DNA from: Portulaca oleracea
Taxonomy: Eukaryota; Streptophyta; Magnoliopsida; Caryophyllales; Portulacaceae
Direction of reading: 5' to 3'
Assembly: GCA_029582165.1 (NCBI GenBank)
Contig: CM055893.1
Coordinates: 22,134,679-22,198,678, forward strand
DNA: 64,000 nt
Position 1 is the first letter of the stretch, and every line of letters begins with the position of its first letter. The translations under genes and the position numbers were made by a program. A model generated the notes under the pieces. It was not told the origin of the DNA, did not search any database, and was given only the letters and a program-made list of their open reading frames with translations. This document shows, piece by piece, positions 9,102-21,100 of the stretch.

Positions 9102-12100
9102 GTAATTTTAAAGTATTTTGTTGATTTTCAGTACTGACTCGTTATTTATTGCCATTGATATCGTTAGTCAACTTTTATAAATTTTGTATAGAATTTGTTC
9201 ATTGTATACAATGATCTAAATATATAATTAATATCATTAGATTTTTTTATGAAAAATGCTTTTAGATGAATATAGTGTTGAGATTAATGAAACAATATAA
9301 GAGGATTGTAAGCATATTGGAATCATGTAAGAAAGGTTCATGACCAAATTGAGTATTAATGCAAGTATTATGGATAACATGGATAGAACTTCAACCAACC
9401 TAAGTTATGTTGGTTTCCAAAATACAAGAAAACAGGGAACAAGTACACCATAAATTGTGTGATGGCTAACACAGGACATATTAGGTGTGACACAGTCCAT
9501 GTCACACTTTTGTTCCTCATTAATGGTCTAACGACTATATAATTCAATTGTTGATCACTTAATCTCTAATTACCATGTGACACTTAACCCCTAACAACTA
9601 TATTTCTAATATAACTTGTGGTCAACTGACTTGTCATGGTCTTGATCCTTATTAATAACCCTTTTAATATGAGTTGACCAACCCAGAAGTGGGTGTTAAA
9701 TGTCCTCTATAAATAGATGTCATTTGCAAGACATTTCAGAACCATATCATCTAGTCACTCTATTGTCTAAATTGTAGCTATAGTTGAGTGAACCAAGTAA
9801 AAAACAAGTCCCTTCTTAGTGTTTAAGCAAAAGTTATGTTTGTTCCTTTGAACAACGTTATAGTAAATAGTTGCTAAAGAAAGCGTGTTTGTCCACGATC
9901 TTAGTTTTGTCGAAGAGAGAATTCTATTGTTTCTATATAGTTTTTATACACCTTCATCCAACAATCTTAAGATTATTTAGAATGGGATTTTTCGTGACAT
10001 GACAAGCACTTTAAAATGGTCGATCAGTTTGAAATGTGCCCTTTAGGCATTTGTAAAGCAAGGTGCATTTCTTTCTCGACATTCTTAATGTTGTCTACAT
10101 CCTTAAAGTTGGTATGCCGCCAAGACTGATTCTAGTTCAAGTGACATCATCAATTAGAAGCTTCCAAACATGGTGACAAAAGAATGTATAGGAGTGTAGT
10201 GAAGCTAACGGAATATGCAGATGCAATATGTGAACAACTTAAAATGGACAACGACAACTAAATTTTTATAGGGTGCATGTTCAACTGGATGAAAAAACTC
10301 ATATTTTTATAATTATCAACATATGGAGACAACCAAGAAGCTCTGGATAACAGTAGGAAACTTGTAGATCAATTTTATAAACTTCAACATAACTTTAAGC
10401 AATGTACCTTAAACATGAATGATGCCATAGTAGTATATTTTATTATTTATAAGCTTTTCATCTTATGGAGTAAAACCAAGAGAAATTTAATTTATAGGAA
10501 AGAGCCTATGTCTCTTGAAAGCTTAGTTAATCATCTTCGAATTGAAGAGGAAAATATTCTAAAGAGGAAGTCTATAAGGACCATTTGGTGCAAGACACCA
10601 AGAGCAATAAGAAAAGGAAAAAGGGAAAGTCGACAAAAGTAGCGAAGGGGTTCAAAATCGAGTAAGTTTGTTGGGAATGTGGCAAACTAGGTCGTACTAA
10701 GAGAGATTACTATCAGTGGAACAAGAAGCATCATCTTTCGAACAATGTCACATCCAAGGGAAAGAAAAATGAACATAATTCTTTGTTGCAATTATGAAGG
10801 AGCAAATTAACATGACTGTCATTGGTAGTGATCATTGGTTCACATAGTCGAATTCGTCAAGACATGTTTGCATTGAATTTATTAAAGTCTCTCAAACTGG
10901 CGAATAAAGGAGTAAAGTAGTACATGGGAAACAACTCTTCTATTCAAGTTGAACACATTAGACAATTGGAATTTGTTTTCACTTTAAGAAATACATTGCT
11001 TTTAAATGATGTTTGTTGTTGCAAAAAACAATAAGATGAATAAACACAGTCACATTGAAGATGGGGGATCACTTCGGTGGCTAGGAGTCGACGGTTACAT
11101 CGGCTCCCCTTAAGACTTATTCACTAGACCGTGAATAGACTCAAGGGTAAAACCTAATTTCTTGTAAGCAAAGTTCAAGATTTCTCACAAACTCTCAAGA
11201 ATGTTGCTGCAGTTCAACCGCTTAGGAGTGTGTTGAAACTCTCTAGAAAGGAAGAAGAAGATGATTGAGGGTGTGGATGAATGTGGAATTCATCCACCTT
11301 ATATAGATATCCTTTGGAGTCATAAGGAGGTCAAACTTTCCAAATGCAATGGGCACAATCCAAGGGATTTGAGTTGAAAGATATTGATGAGAAATCATGA
11401 CTGGTTTCTCAGTCAATATCATCCAAAAAATGACCAAATACATTTCAACACGAGGCATAAATCAAGGGATTTCAAAATCAATTCCGACTGTGGTCAACAC
11501 GGATCGTGTTAGATCAACACGGTCCGTGTTGTAGCCAACACGACCCGTGTTCGATCAACACGGTCCGTGTTGATCCTGTGCACGTTTTTTGTGCTCTCTG
11601 AACGTCAACACGGGTCATGTCATACTGAACACGATCCATGTTGAGTCCCTTTTCTTAGTTAAGCTCATATTCGACCTTTCCCATCGATCCCATGCTTATA
11701 ACTTATACTTTATGCCTCTTAACTCTTGAATTACTCCAACAATCCCCCGCCATTTCAAGAGTACCACTTGAAATAGCCTGGGATCCCTCACTTGGGTAAA
11801 AATTACCCCCGCCATACATGGCGACTTCTAGAAAGAATCAACACCTGAGAAATCAAGGAGTTGTTATGCGTCATGAAAGTGTCTCACGACTTGAACTTTC
11901 ACTTAGTGTATATAAATTCAATTAGTCTGAATGATAAAGTAGAAAAGTCTTTGAACTTTACATCCTTATTTAACTAATTGGATACATATCACACACACAA
12001 CCCAAAACCTTGCTTAAGATAAAGACACTATTTCAAACCGGCCATGTGTCCCACACCCTCCGCGAGACCATCAAGCCCAGCCCTAGGCTATCCGAAGCGG

Positions 12101-15100
12101 CCCACTTCACATTCTCGCATAGGCAGACTTTTACACCCCGTAATAGAGCTCCCCATCTCATCGATTCAAAGTCTGTTAATGAGTCATAGACTCAAACCTC
12201 TTGAACATTACGGTTCTTGAGTATCACTTAACCTTGGGATGAATTATAGAATTGATGCTCCAATTGTTCTACAACGTCGTCGACCATTGAACTCAAGACT
12301 TGCCACATATGTCAAGTGTGAGTTGGAGCTCCGTTGTTTACAATTTATAAGTGGGCTTTACTCTCATCCCTTTATCAAGGATCACTAGACACTCTTGTGA
12401 CCTCGCAAGAATTTGATCATGATACTTTTGAGTGTCCTCTTTAACTAAGATCACTAGATAAATACATATCTTTCCATAACCTTACTTATCATGATCATAT
12501 CTTAAACTTAACATTTCTTTCCTTCATCATAGTTGTAATTACACCATCACAATATAAAATCTTAATCTTGAAATTTCATCCCTCAAACTCAATCATTCAT
12601 GGTGACCGTAAGTCTTAAGATTGTTGGAAAAAACAATGAGATGGATAAACACGGTCACATGGAAGATGGGGGATCACTTGGGTGGCTAAGTGTCGACGGT
12701 TACACCGGCTCCCCTTAAGACTTATTCACTAGACCGTGAAAAGACTCAAGGGTAAAACCTAACTTCTTGTAAGCAAAGTTCAAGATTAATCATAAACTCT
12801 CAAGAATGTTGCTCCAGTTCAACACCTTAAGAGTGTGTTGAAACTCTCTAGAAAGGAAGAAGAAGATGATTGAGGGTGTGGATGAATGTGGAATTCATCC
12901 ACCTTATATAGAGATCCTTTGGAATATTCATAAGGAGGTCAAACTTTCCAAATGCAATGGGCACAATCCAAGGGATTTGAGTTGAATGATATTGATGTGA
13001 AATCATGACTGATTTCTCAGTCAATACCATCCAAAAACATGACCAAATACATTTCAACACGAGGCATAAATCAAGGGATTTCAAAATCAATCCCGACTGT
13101 GATCAACACGGATCGTGTAAGATAAACACGGTCCTGTTGTAGCCAACACGACCTGTGTTGGATCAACACGGTCCGTGTTGATCCTGTGCACGTTTTTTGT
13201 GCTCTCTGGACGTCAACACGGGTCGTGTCATACTGAACACGATCCATGTTGAGTCCCTTTTCTTAGTTAAGCTCATATTCGACCTTTCCGGTCGATCCCA
13301 TGCTTATAACTTATACTTTATGCCTCTTAACTCTTGAAGTTCACCAACATTTGTAGCCTTAGAAGTTTGTATGAATATTGTTTCCTAATTTCTTTTTAGC
13401 AAGTTTGGTTTTGTGCGAGTAAATACATGGGATAATTACGTACTTCTAAGGGTGACGCATTTGTGGGGAGGGATATGCTTTTGGCAAAATTATTGAGTTG
13501 AATGCAAAAAAGTAATATGAATGACACCATTTCTGCTTATATGGATGTGTCAAGTTTAATTATTTTATACATAGCTTACTAGATTAGGGCACATGGACTT
13601 TTAGAGGTTATAGAAATGTCTAATATTTTTTTATTCCTTAGTTTAATGAACGTATAGAGAAGTGAAAGGTATTCCTATTAAACAAGTTCATTAGAGGTTC
13701 ATTCTCAAGTGTTCAAAGAACTTCGAAATTACTTGATTTAATCGTAGTGATTTAGGACATATTAATAGTTCACCTTCTAAGGGTTAGGGGGCAAGAATGA
13801 TTATGACATTTTCATCGATCATTATTCTTTTCTAGGTTTAAACTTTCTGTTGTAAAGATGAGGCACCAAATACTTTTAATGTCTCCAAGCAAGAAGCAAA
13901 TTGCAACTTCATGAAGACCTTAAAATCCGATAGAGGCGGGGAATATTACGACCCAAAATTTTTTCAAGAAAATGGGATTTTGGGAGGAAATGGTTGATTT
14001 TATATTGTAGCTTCATATTAAGTAAACGGTTTTGGGATGAAGCTATTTTAATCCCTCGTTACATTCTCTATAGATTTCCATTTAAAAGGAGCTTTTGTAC
14101 CCCATATAAGTTATGGAACAACAATAATCGAACCCAAAGTAATTTAGAGTCTGGGATTGTGGTTAGGGACATTGTAATCATCCTACAATATAAGAAGAGA
14201 AGCTTAGGTTAAATAGGAATTTAGTGAATCTTTATGAGTTATGCTCAAGATAATAAAGCCCATAAGTTCTATTGTGATTGAACCAAATGAGTACATAATG
14301 ATGAATATTGTTATGGACTATAGATGAAATATTTGATAAGACAAGGTGCTCTTAGATTCCAACACCAAAACGTATAAATCAAGAAGTTCTTTCACAAAGT
14401 AATCCTTGTGATTTGATTGCGAGGAAGTAGCCATGTAAGAGTATCTTCCAAGCTAGTCATAATGAGAGAGTTCGTGAGGTAGATTAAAATATTGAATATA
14501 GGAGTAAAAGATCAAGGAAACCAACGGATTTTTGTTAGGACATCTATGTATACATAATAGACGGTGTAAGGGACTTGGTCGAAAAAATGTCTTATGTGTT
14601 CACAACATACATAAATTTCATAAAAAATTTAAAGAAGTTATGTAATCTCTCGATGCTCCTTTATGGAGGAAGCATAACAAGATGAGACAACAAACAAGAA
14701 ACTTGGTAATTCATAAACACATTCTCATTTTTATCCCCGTTATGAATTCCTATTCCCATTCCCAATACATAGCAAATGAGTCATAAAAGAAAACAATGTT
14801 TTGATGTTGGTTAATCTTCCTTTGAGTTGTCATCCAATTACTTCTAAGTGGATCTTTTAGAGAAAAAAAATAGTAGATGGTTTTGTCGAAGTTATAAAGG
14901 TCGGTTGGTTGTAAGGGGGATTCCTCAAAGGTACATGATAATTTCAATATGCATATTGTTAGCCTTAGCCACTATCCATGAGTTAGTCATGTAACAAATG
15001 GATGTTAAGATGACATTCTTGAACGAAGAACTAGAAGACGAGGTGTATATACAACAACATGAAGGAATTGTTGTTGAAGAACAATAAATGTAAGTTAGAA

Positions 15101-18100
15101 ACTTATATGATCCTTGTATGCTCTAAAGCAAGCAGATAAGTAATAGTTAGTTAGATAAGCTAGAGCTTTCAAGTGGCTAGAAGATCAATGAATCAAATAA
15201 TTCCATATACTATAAGTTCAAGAAAGGGGTGATCATATGCCTTTATGTTATGAAATGTTGATCTTTAAGACTCACATGGAAAAAGATAACCAAACCAAGG
15301 ACATTATAACTGTTAAGTTCTCTATGAAGGATATGGGTGAACCAAATAGCTCTTGGTGTTAAGACCAACATAAATAATGATTGTATAACGTTGTCTCAAG
15401 AGCATTGTATTGAGAGAATTTTATATAAGTTTAGAGGTAAGAACATTGCTCCAATGAGTACACCTTTTTATCCATGTATGAAATTGGAAAAGAATGTAAG
15501 ATTTCTAGTTGAGCAACTTTAGTATAAGAAGGTGATTGGTAGTTGCATTTATGTTATGATAAGCATTAGGTTGGATGTTGCTTATGAGGTTGGCAAGTTG
15601 AGTAGATACACAAGTAACCCAAGCAAATTAAATTGGTTTACTATTAGAAGGATGTTAATATATTTACCTATCAAGTTATCAAAAACACTATGAGGCAGGA
15701 CCTACAATTTTTGAAGGTTATATGGATGCAAGTTGGATAAGTAAGAAAAACAACTATTCTTCTACCTTGGTTCGGGTGTTCCTTCTAGGTAGTGGACAAG
15801 TTTGATAGGGCTCTAGAAAGAGGCATGTATAGTAGATTCCACCATGTATATGGAACTTCTTGCATTATTTGCTACTTGCAAGGAAGCAGAATGGCTTAGA
15901 AACTTGTTATTATAAATACCAATTTCAATTTCAATTTGTATCTGTCAACGTCATCTATCACAATTTATTGTGATTGTAACACTACTCAAGCAATTTTACA
16001 TAGTCATATATACAATGGCAAGTCAAAATACATCGGGTTTAGACATGCCTATGCTCATTAGTTGACTAAGGATGGAATACTGACTTTGAGCTTTATCAAG
16101 TCAAAGGAAAATTTAGTCAGTAAATTAACTAAACGGCTAGCTAATGATTTGACAGCAAGGACTTTAAAGGGGATGGGGTTGAATCAAGTTGAAACATCTA
16201 CTACTCATAACAAAGACTTAACTTTGCACTTGGTAGAAGTCCAATCCTATACTTCGAATGAGTTTGAAATTGTATACAGTTGTTAAAATCATCAATATAA
16301 ATCATCCCCTAGTAATAGATGCTTGGATATCATTTCGAGATGTTGAGTGGTTGAGCTCTTAATCGACGACTATATGAGCGCTTAGTTACTGTGGTGATAA
16401 TTTCAAAGTCTGCCTATGGAAGTTTGAGGTGCAGTCACTGAAAGAAATTTAGAGCTTAAAGTTTCAAACTATTACTAAGGATTAGGATACAAAGTCGAAT
16501 AATAGAGTAGGTGTTAACACTAATAATAAAAGTTTTATGTGTGTTGAGGACATGGTTCACCAGTATGGACATAAAGTTTAAACAATTGTCTACTTTATAC
16601 TTCGAGTTAGTTATAATATAAAAAGGGTTTTTGGCCACAAATAATACGTACTGAGAGGCTTGTGACTGGGAATAATCCAAAGTGACTTTTCGGCCACTGG
16701 CAGTCTGTACTTTTTCACTATTTTCTCATAGCAGTCCAAAATTAATTTCCGACACCGGAAAGCTGACGTGGCGACCGGAAATCTCCTTTTTGGAATGTGA
16801 AAAAACATACTTTCCGGTCGCCACGTCAGCTTTTCGGTGCCAGAAATTGCTTCTGGACTGCTATGAGAAAATAGTGAAAAAGTACAGACTGCCAGTGGCC
16901 GAAAAGTCACTTTGGATTATTCCCAGTCACAAGCTTCTCAGTACGTATTATTTGTGGCCAAAAACCCATATAAAAATGCTAACTGAATGGTCAAAGAGAA
17001 ATATGCTTTCATCATTTATTTGTTTTCTATGCTTCTAAGCTAATTACAAGTTGTGGTTATTTCAATTGGTGAGGATGTTAATTACAAGTATGTTTCAAGG
17101 TTATTTAAAGGGAGTTCTTACATACTCTCAAAAAGACGAGGGATTGTTTAGATTATATCAAGAGCATAAGTGGATTATAAGTATGTTGGAACCATGTAAG
17201 ACAAGTTTAAGGACCAAATTAATTATTAATGCAAGTGTTTTGGGCAAAACGAACAAAATGGGAATCAACGCGTGTTATGTTAGTGTCCAGAATATATGAA
17301 ATGAGGGGAAAAGGTTAACCATAGGCTGATTTGGCTAGGATATGGGTCGTGTTAGGTGTGACATGGTCTATGGTAGACACTTGATCTTCATGAATGGGTG
17401 TTAAACACTTGATCCTCACGAATGGTCCAATGAATATATAATTCGAATCTTTGTTACTTAATCTCTTATTTCAATGTGATACTTAACCACAACAATTTTG
17501 GTTCAAATATTACCCCTTCATCCAATTACATCTCTTTCTCTTGTTTAAACTCCAACTATGCATGAGTGTGAAACAAATCCCTTCTTAGTGTTCAAGCAAC
17601 AACTATGTTTATACCATTGATCATTTACAGGATATTAAAAAGTTAATAGAAAAAGTGTGTTTGTCCTCGACCTTAGTCCTATCAAAGTGAGAATTTTATT
17701 GTTTCTATTCCGTTTTTACACCATTTCCTCTAACATAAAGCCATGGAAATTAGGCTTTTGGCTTTAATAGCTAAGTCCCTTAAATTTTAGGCTTGATAAT
17801 AACTTTTATACTCTAATAATATTGTTATAATTTTATTAATATATTACATTTGAGTAAGACCTTTAAATTTGAGGGGCTAAAATAAGAGTTTTTATCCTTT
17901 GGCCAATAATATAACCCGAAATCAAGTTAACTTTCTCATTGAATGGGATACCTTCACTCCCCTTGGAAAAAAGTTTATTTAGCATGAGGGTATAATAATA
18001 AAACCATTTCAAAATTTTCCTATCCTCTAAGCACAACCTAGCTTGGAAAAATTTATCAATTTGAATTTTTTTCTTAACTTTTTCATAAACATTTTTAACC

Positions 18101-21100
18101 AAATGAACCATATAAGAAATTCTTATTAGAGTCAGAGTAAGATCATACTCATGGAAAATGTATTGATTTGTATAGATACTTTTGCTCATTTGTACACACT
18201 TTGTGACATATGTTTTTTCTACGTGTAAGCCTGTTGTTGACAAATTTGAGTAAAAATGAGATCTTCTCCAAAGTTTGACCAACATTGTATTAGTAGTTAA
18301 TGTCTTGATTTGCACCACCTATTTTTTCTATTTGTGCTCATATTTGCGCACACAAATGATTCCTTCAATTAGAGCTTATTATTGTTGATGAAATTTTGGG
18401 AAAAAAAATCAAATGACAATTAAAGTTAAATTGATATAATATTACTAGAGCTTGTTTGTTGATTTATAATAGTTTTTTTTGAGTTTTTGTTGATATTTAA
18501 GGAACTTCATTTGATGTTTTTGTAACAATAAAAAATTATTTTCAAATATAAATTCGTTTTGAAAAGCACAAAATTCAAAACAAAGAAATTTATAAGAAAA
18601 CATCAATCGATATTTTTTCAACCTCCAACTATCCCGGGGAAATATTAAAACAAAGAAAAAGAAAAAGAAAAACACCTACCTCATTTTGGATATAACAATT
18701 AGGCATAACCAACATAACCTTCTTTCTTTTTGGATAATTTTCAGGCGATGACCCATTTATTAACTCCAACAGTTTGAAGTGTCTTTCATCAGTGCACTAT
18801 GTTGTATCCTTATCTAACAAGCAAAAGACAAATTTCTATGGACACACATCTTGTCCATCGAACAAAGATAGAGTAATAAGATACATTGTTTCATACACCT
18901 ACCATTGCTTTTCCAGCCTACTCACTGATTGTCCCCCCCCCCCCCCCCGATCTCCATACCCATTGTTCTATCACTTTTGTATCTTTTTCCAACATGCTAC
19001 ATTATAAAATTGTGGGCGTGGACTCAAAGATTATAGCTAGTAGTTCTAGAGGGTGTAGGGTTACTATGCCACCTGAGTCCCATAAGACTGTCCTCTATTT
19101 GATTGTCTTTATAAGTTTACCTAAATATTTTGTGCCCCTTCAAATAATATCTTGTTTCTATAAAGCCATAAGAACGATGATGTTGCAAAGAAAGATAAGC
19201 CCCTAATCCTTGTTGTCACCTTATTACTAAAGTGTACGTTAATCCCGTCTTCCACTAATGCAATCCACATCATCATTTCCACCTTGTAGGTGCTATGTTT
19301 TTCAACATACGTCCAACTATGGAATCAAAGTGTACAACAATGAGTGCTAGCTACTCGACTTTCTTTACTAAATCCCTAACTGTGAAAACGCCTTGTTCCC
19401 AATTTATTTCATGATTATCAATGGATGTTGGACATGGTCATTTAGCTCCGTTAGTTGATCCCATGAACATCGTCTCTCCTCTACTAAGTTTGGTGCATAA
19501 AAGAGGTAGGTTGCACATGTAGCACAATCCAGTATCATCTCTTCTTTTATGCAAATTTACCTTTGAACCCTTAAAGCCACTTTCACAAATGAATTCTTCC
19601 CTTTCCCACATTAGAATTAAACCAACACATATACCATCCGCCGATACATCCATGAACTCAACTTCATATGTCCCCCAACAATTCTTAGTTGCATGATGGC
19701 CAAAGAATGTTGCTTTGTTTCCACCACTCCAAGGATGCTTATAGGCTCTTTGAAGACGATATTTTAGCATGCCTTTTCTTGTCACTTGATCCAAATCCAC
19801 TGACATTCCAGCAAATTAATCTCATGATTTTATTGTTTTTTTGCCAAACTATTGTCTTTTCCCCTTTGACCTCCTCTCCTTTTTATCACCCTTTTTGAGC
19901 TTTCTCCTGTAACATTTACTAGCGTCCACATGGTTATTAGTGACTGCCATGTCATAGTCATTTCCAATGGTGACTGCTTTGTTTGTAATTTTCCTCCTGA
20001 TGACCCTTAATCTCTTACGGGACATTCCTTGACATTCTTTTCGTGTAGTATCTCTTCGCATCTCACCCATTTGTATTTCCAAATTGTCATCAACCAGCAC
20101 TTGTATTTCTACTAAGCCCGAAGCATCAATTGAGTTGCCCTCATAATTGGCATTTGCATTACCGTCGATTCACATCTCCTCGGCTCTCACCCATTTGTAT
20201 TTCTAAGCTTTCATCACTTTGTAACCATATTTCTACCAAATCTGAAGCTTCACCTGGGCTACACTCATAATTGGTGTTTGTATTTGCCATTTCATCCCCA
20301 TACTCCACATTCTCCTCATAGAAACTTGCAGCATCATCAATGCATAGCACTAATGCAAATTTTTTTCCTAGGTTGGCCTCCCAGCCTATCAGCCATGTGT
20401 TCCACTAGGTCCATGCTCAAGCCCACTAGGGTAGCACCACTGCCTATGTCAATGTGTTTTGTTTGATCATGTGTTTCACCATGTGACAATTCATTTTTAT
20501 CATCCCGCGACATCTCCTTTTGCTCCATCGGGGTTTCGGGAACTATGTTGACAACTCCTTCATCCCTTTCATTAGTGCATTGTGTATTAATCAAGGCCAA
20601 GTTTTGATTTTGACATATATATTAGTTATCAGTAACATTAGCCTCATCATTCTTTCCATGTGAACAACCACTTATATGAACATGTCTGATTTGAGTAGCT
20701 TTTGTATTTTGAATGAGCACCTTATACGCAAAGTCTTGGATAGACAAAGTGAGTTCATCTTGTATCTTGTGAAGAGCTTTCATTAAAATGACTACCTTCA
20801 CCGAACCACTTTGACTATGATCCTTCGCATTTTTTCCTGCTTCCAATAGTTCACCCCATGGAAGGGCAAATTTCCTGAAGTTATCTTCCATCCACCTATG
20901 TTGTCAGATCCCCCTTAACACTGCCCATGCTTTCCTATTTTCGTACACTTCACATTTTGACCATCTCCTAACCTCCATGAAGTGTTGGAGTAAATCCTTA
21001 TATGGTATTTGATTCATATCCTTCTTTGATGGTAGAGTAAGGATAGATTTTGTTCCTCCTAGTGTTGTAATCTTGACTTCAAGCCTTATCATGCTACCTA

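Larger units (their letters stand above)
11017..13349 (-). mobile_element. Non-autonomous LTR element (LARD/TRIM-like) nested in copia B
   Basis: The element starts TGTTGCAAAA and ends TCACCAACA, flanked by a perfect 5-bp target duplication TTTGT (11012-11016 and 13350-13354) that rejoins the copia B protease sequence. LTRs are 11017-11741 and 12622-13349; the internal part is only 880 bp with no coding capacity. Polarity is minus: the polypurine tract GGCGGGGGAT lies against the 11741 LTR edge, and a TATA box CTATATAAGG reads on the minus strand. Mobilisation would need an autonomous relative. LTRs are similar, with a mismatch roughly every 15-20 bases by eye. Confidence 0.9.
9315..17735 (+). 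mobile_element. Copia retrotransposon B, decayed, with two nested insertions
   Basis: Two related LTRs (9315-9963 and 17184-17735) flank copia gag, protease, integrase, reverse transcriptase and RNase H remnants on the + strand. All coding parts carry many stops. A non-autonomous LTR element (11017-13349) is inserted in the protease region and a foldback element (16625-16967) lies between pol and the 3' LTR. Exact target duplications could not be matched (AAGCA before, TAAAG after), so the outer ends are approximate. LTR divergence is large, making this an old insertion in intron 5. Confidence 0.8.

Noticed and set aside
11243..13090. Paired minus-strand ORFs of 71 and 80 codons
   Set aside because: Both lie in the LTR copies of the nested element and have no protein features.
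16611..17038. Two overlapping ORFs of 99 and 118 codons on opposite strands
   Set aside because: They are the same peptide because the sequence is an inverted repeat of a foldback element.
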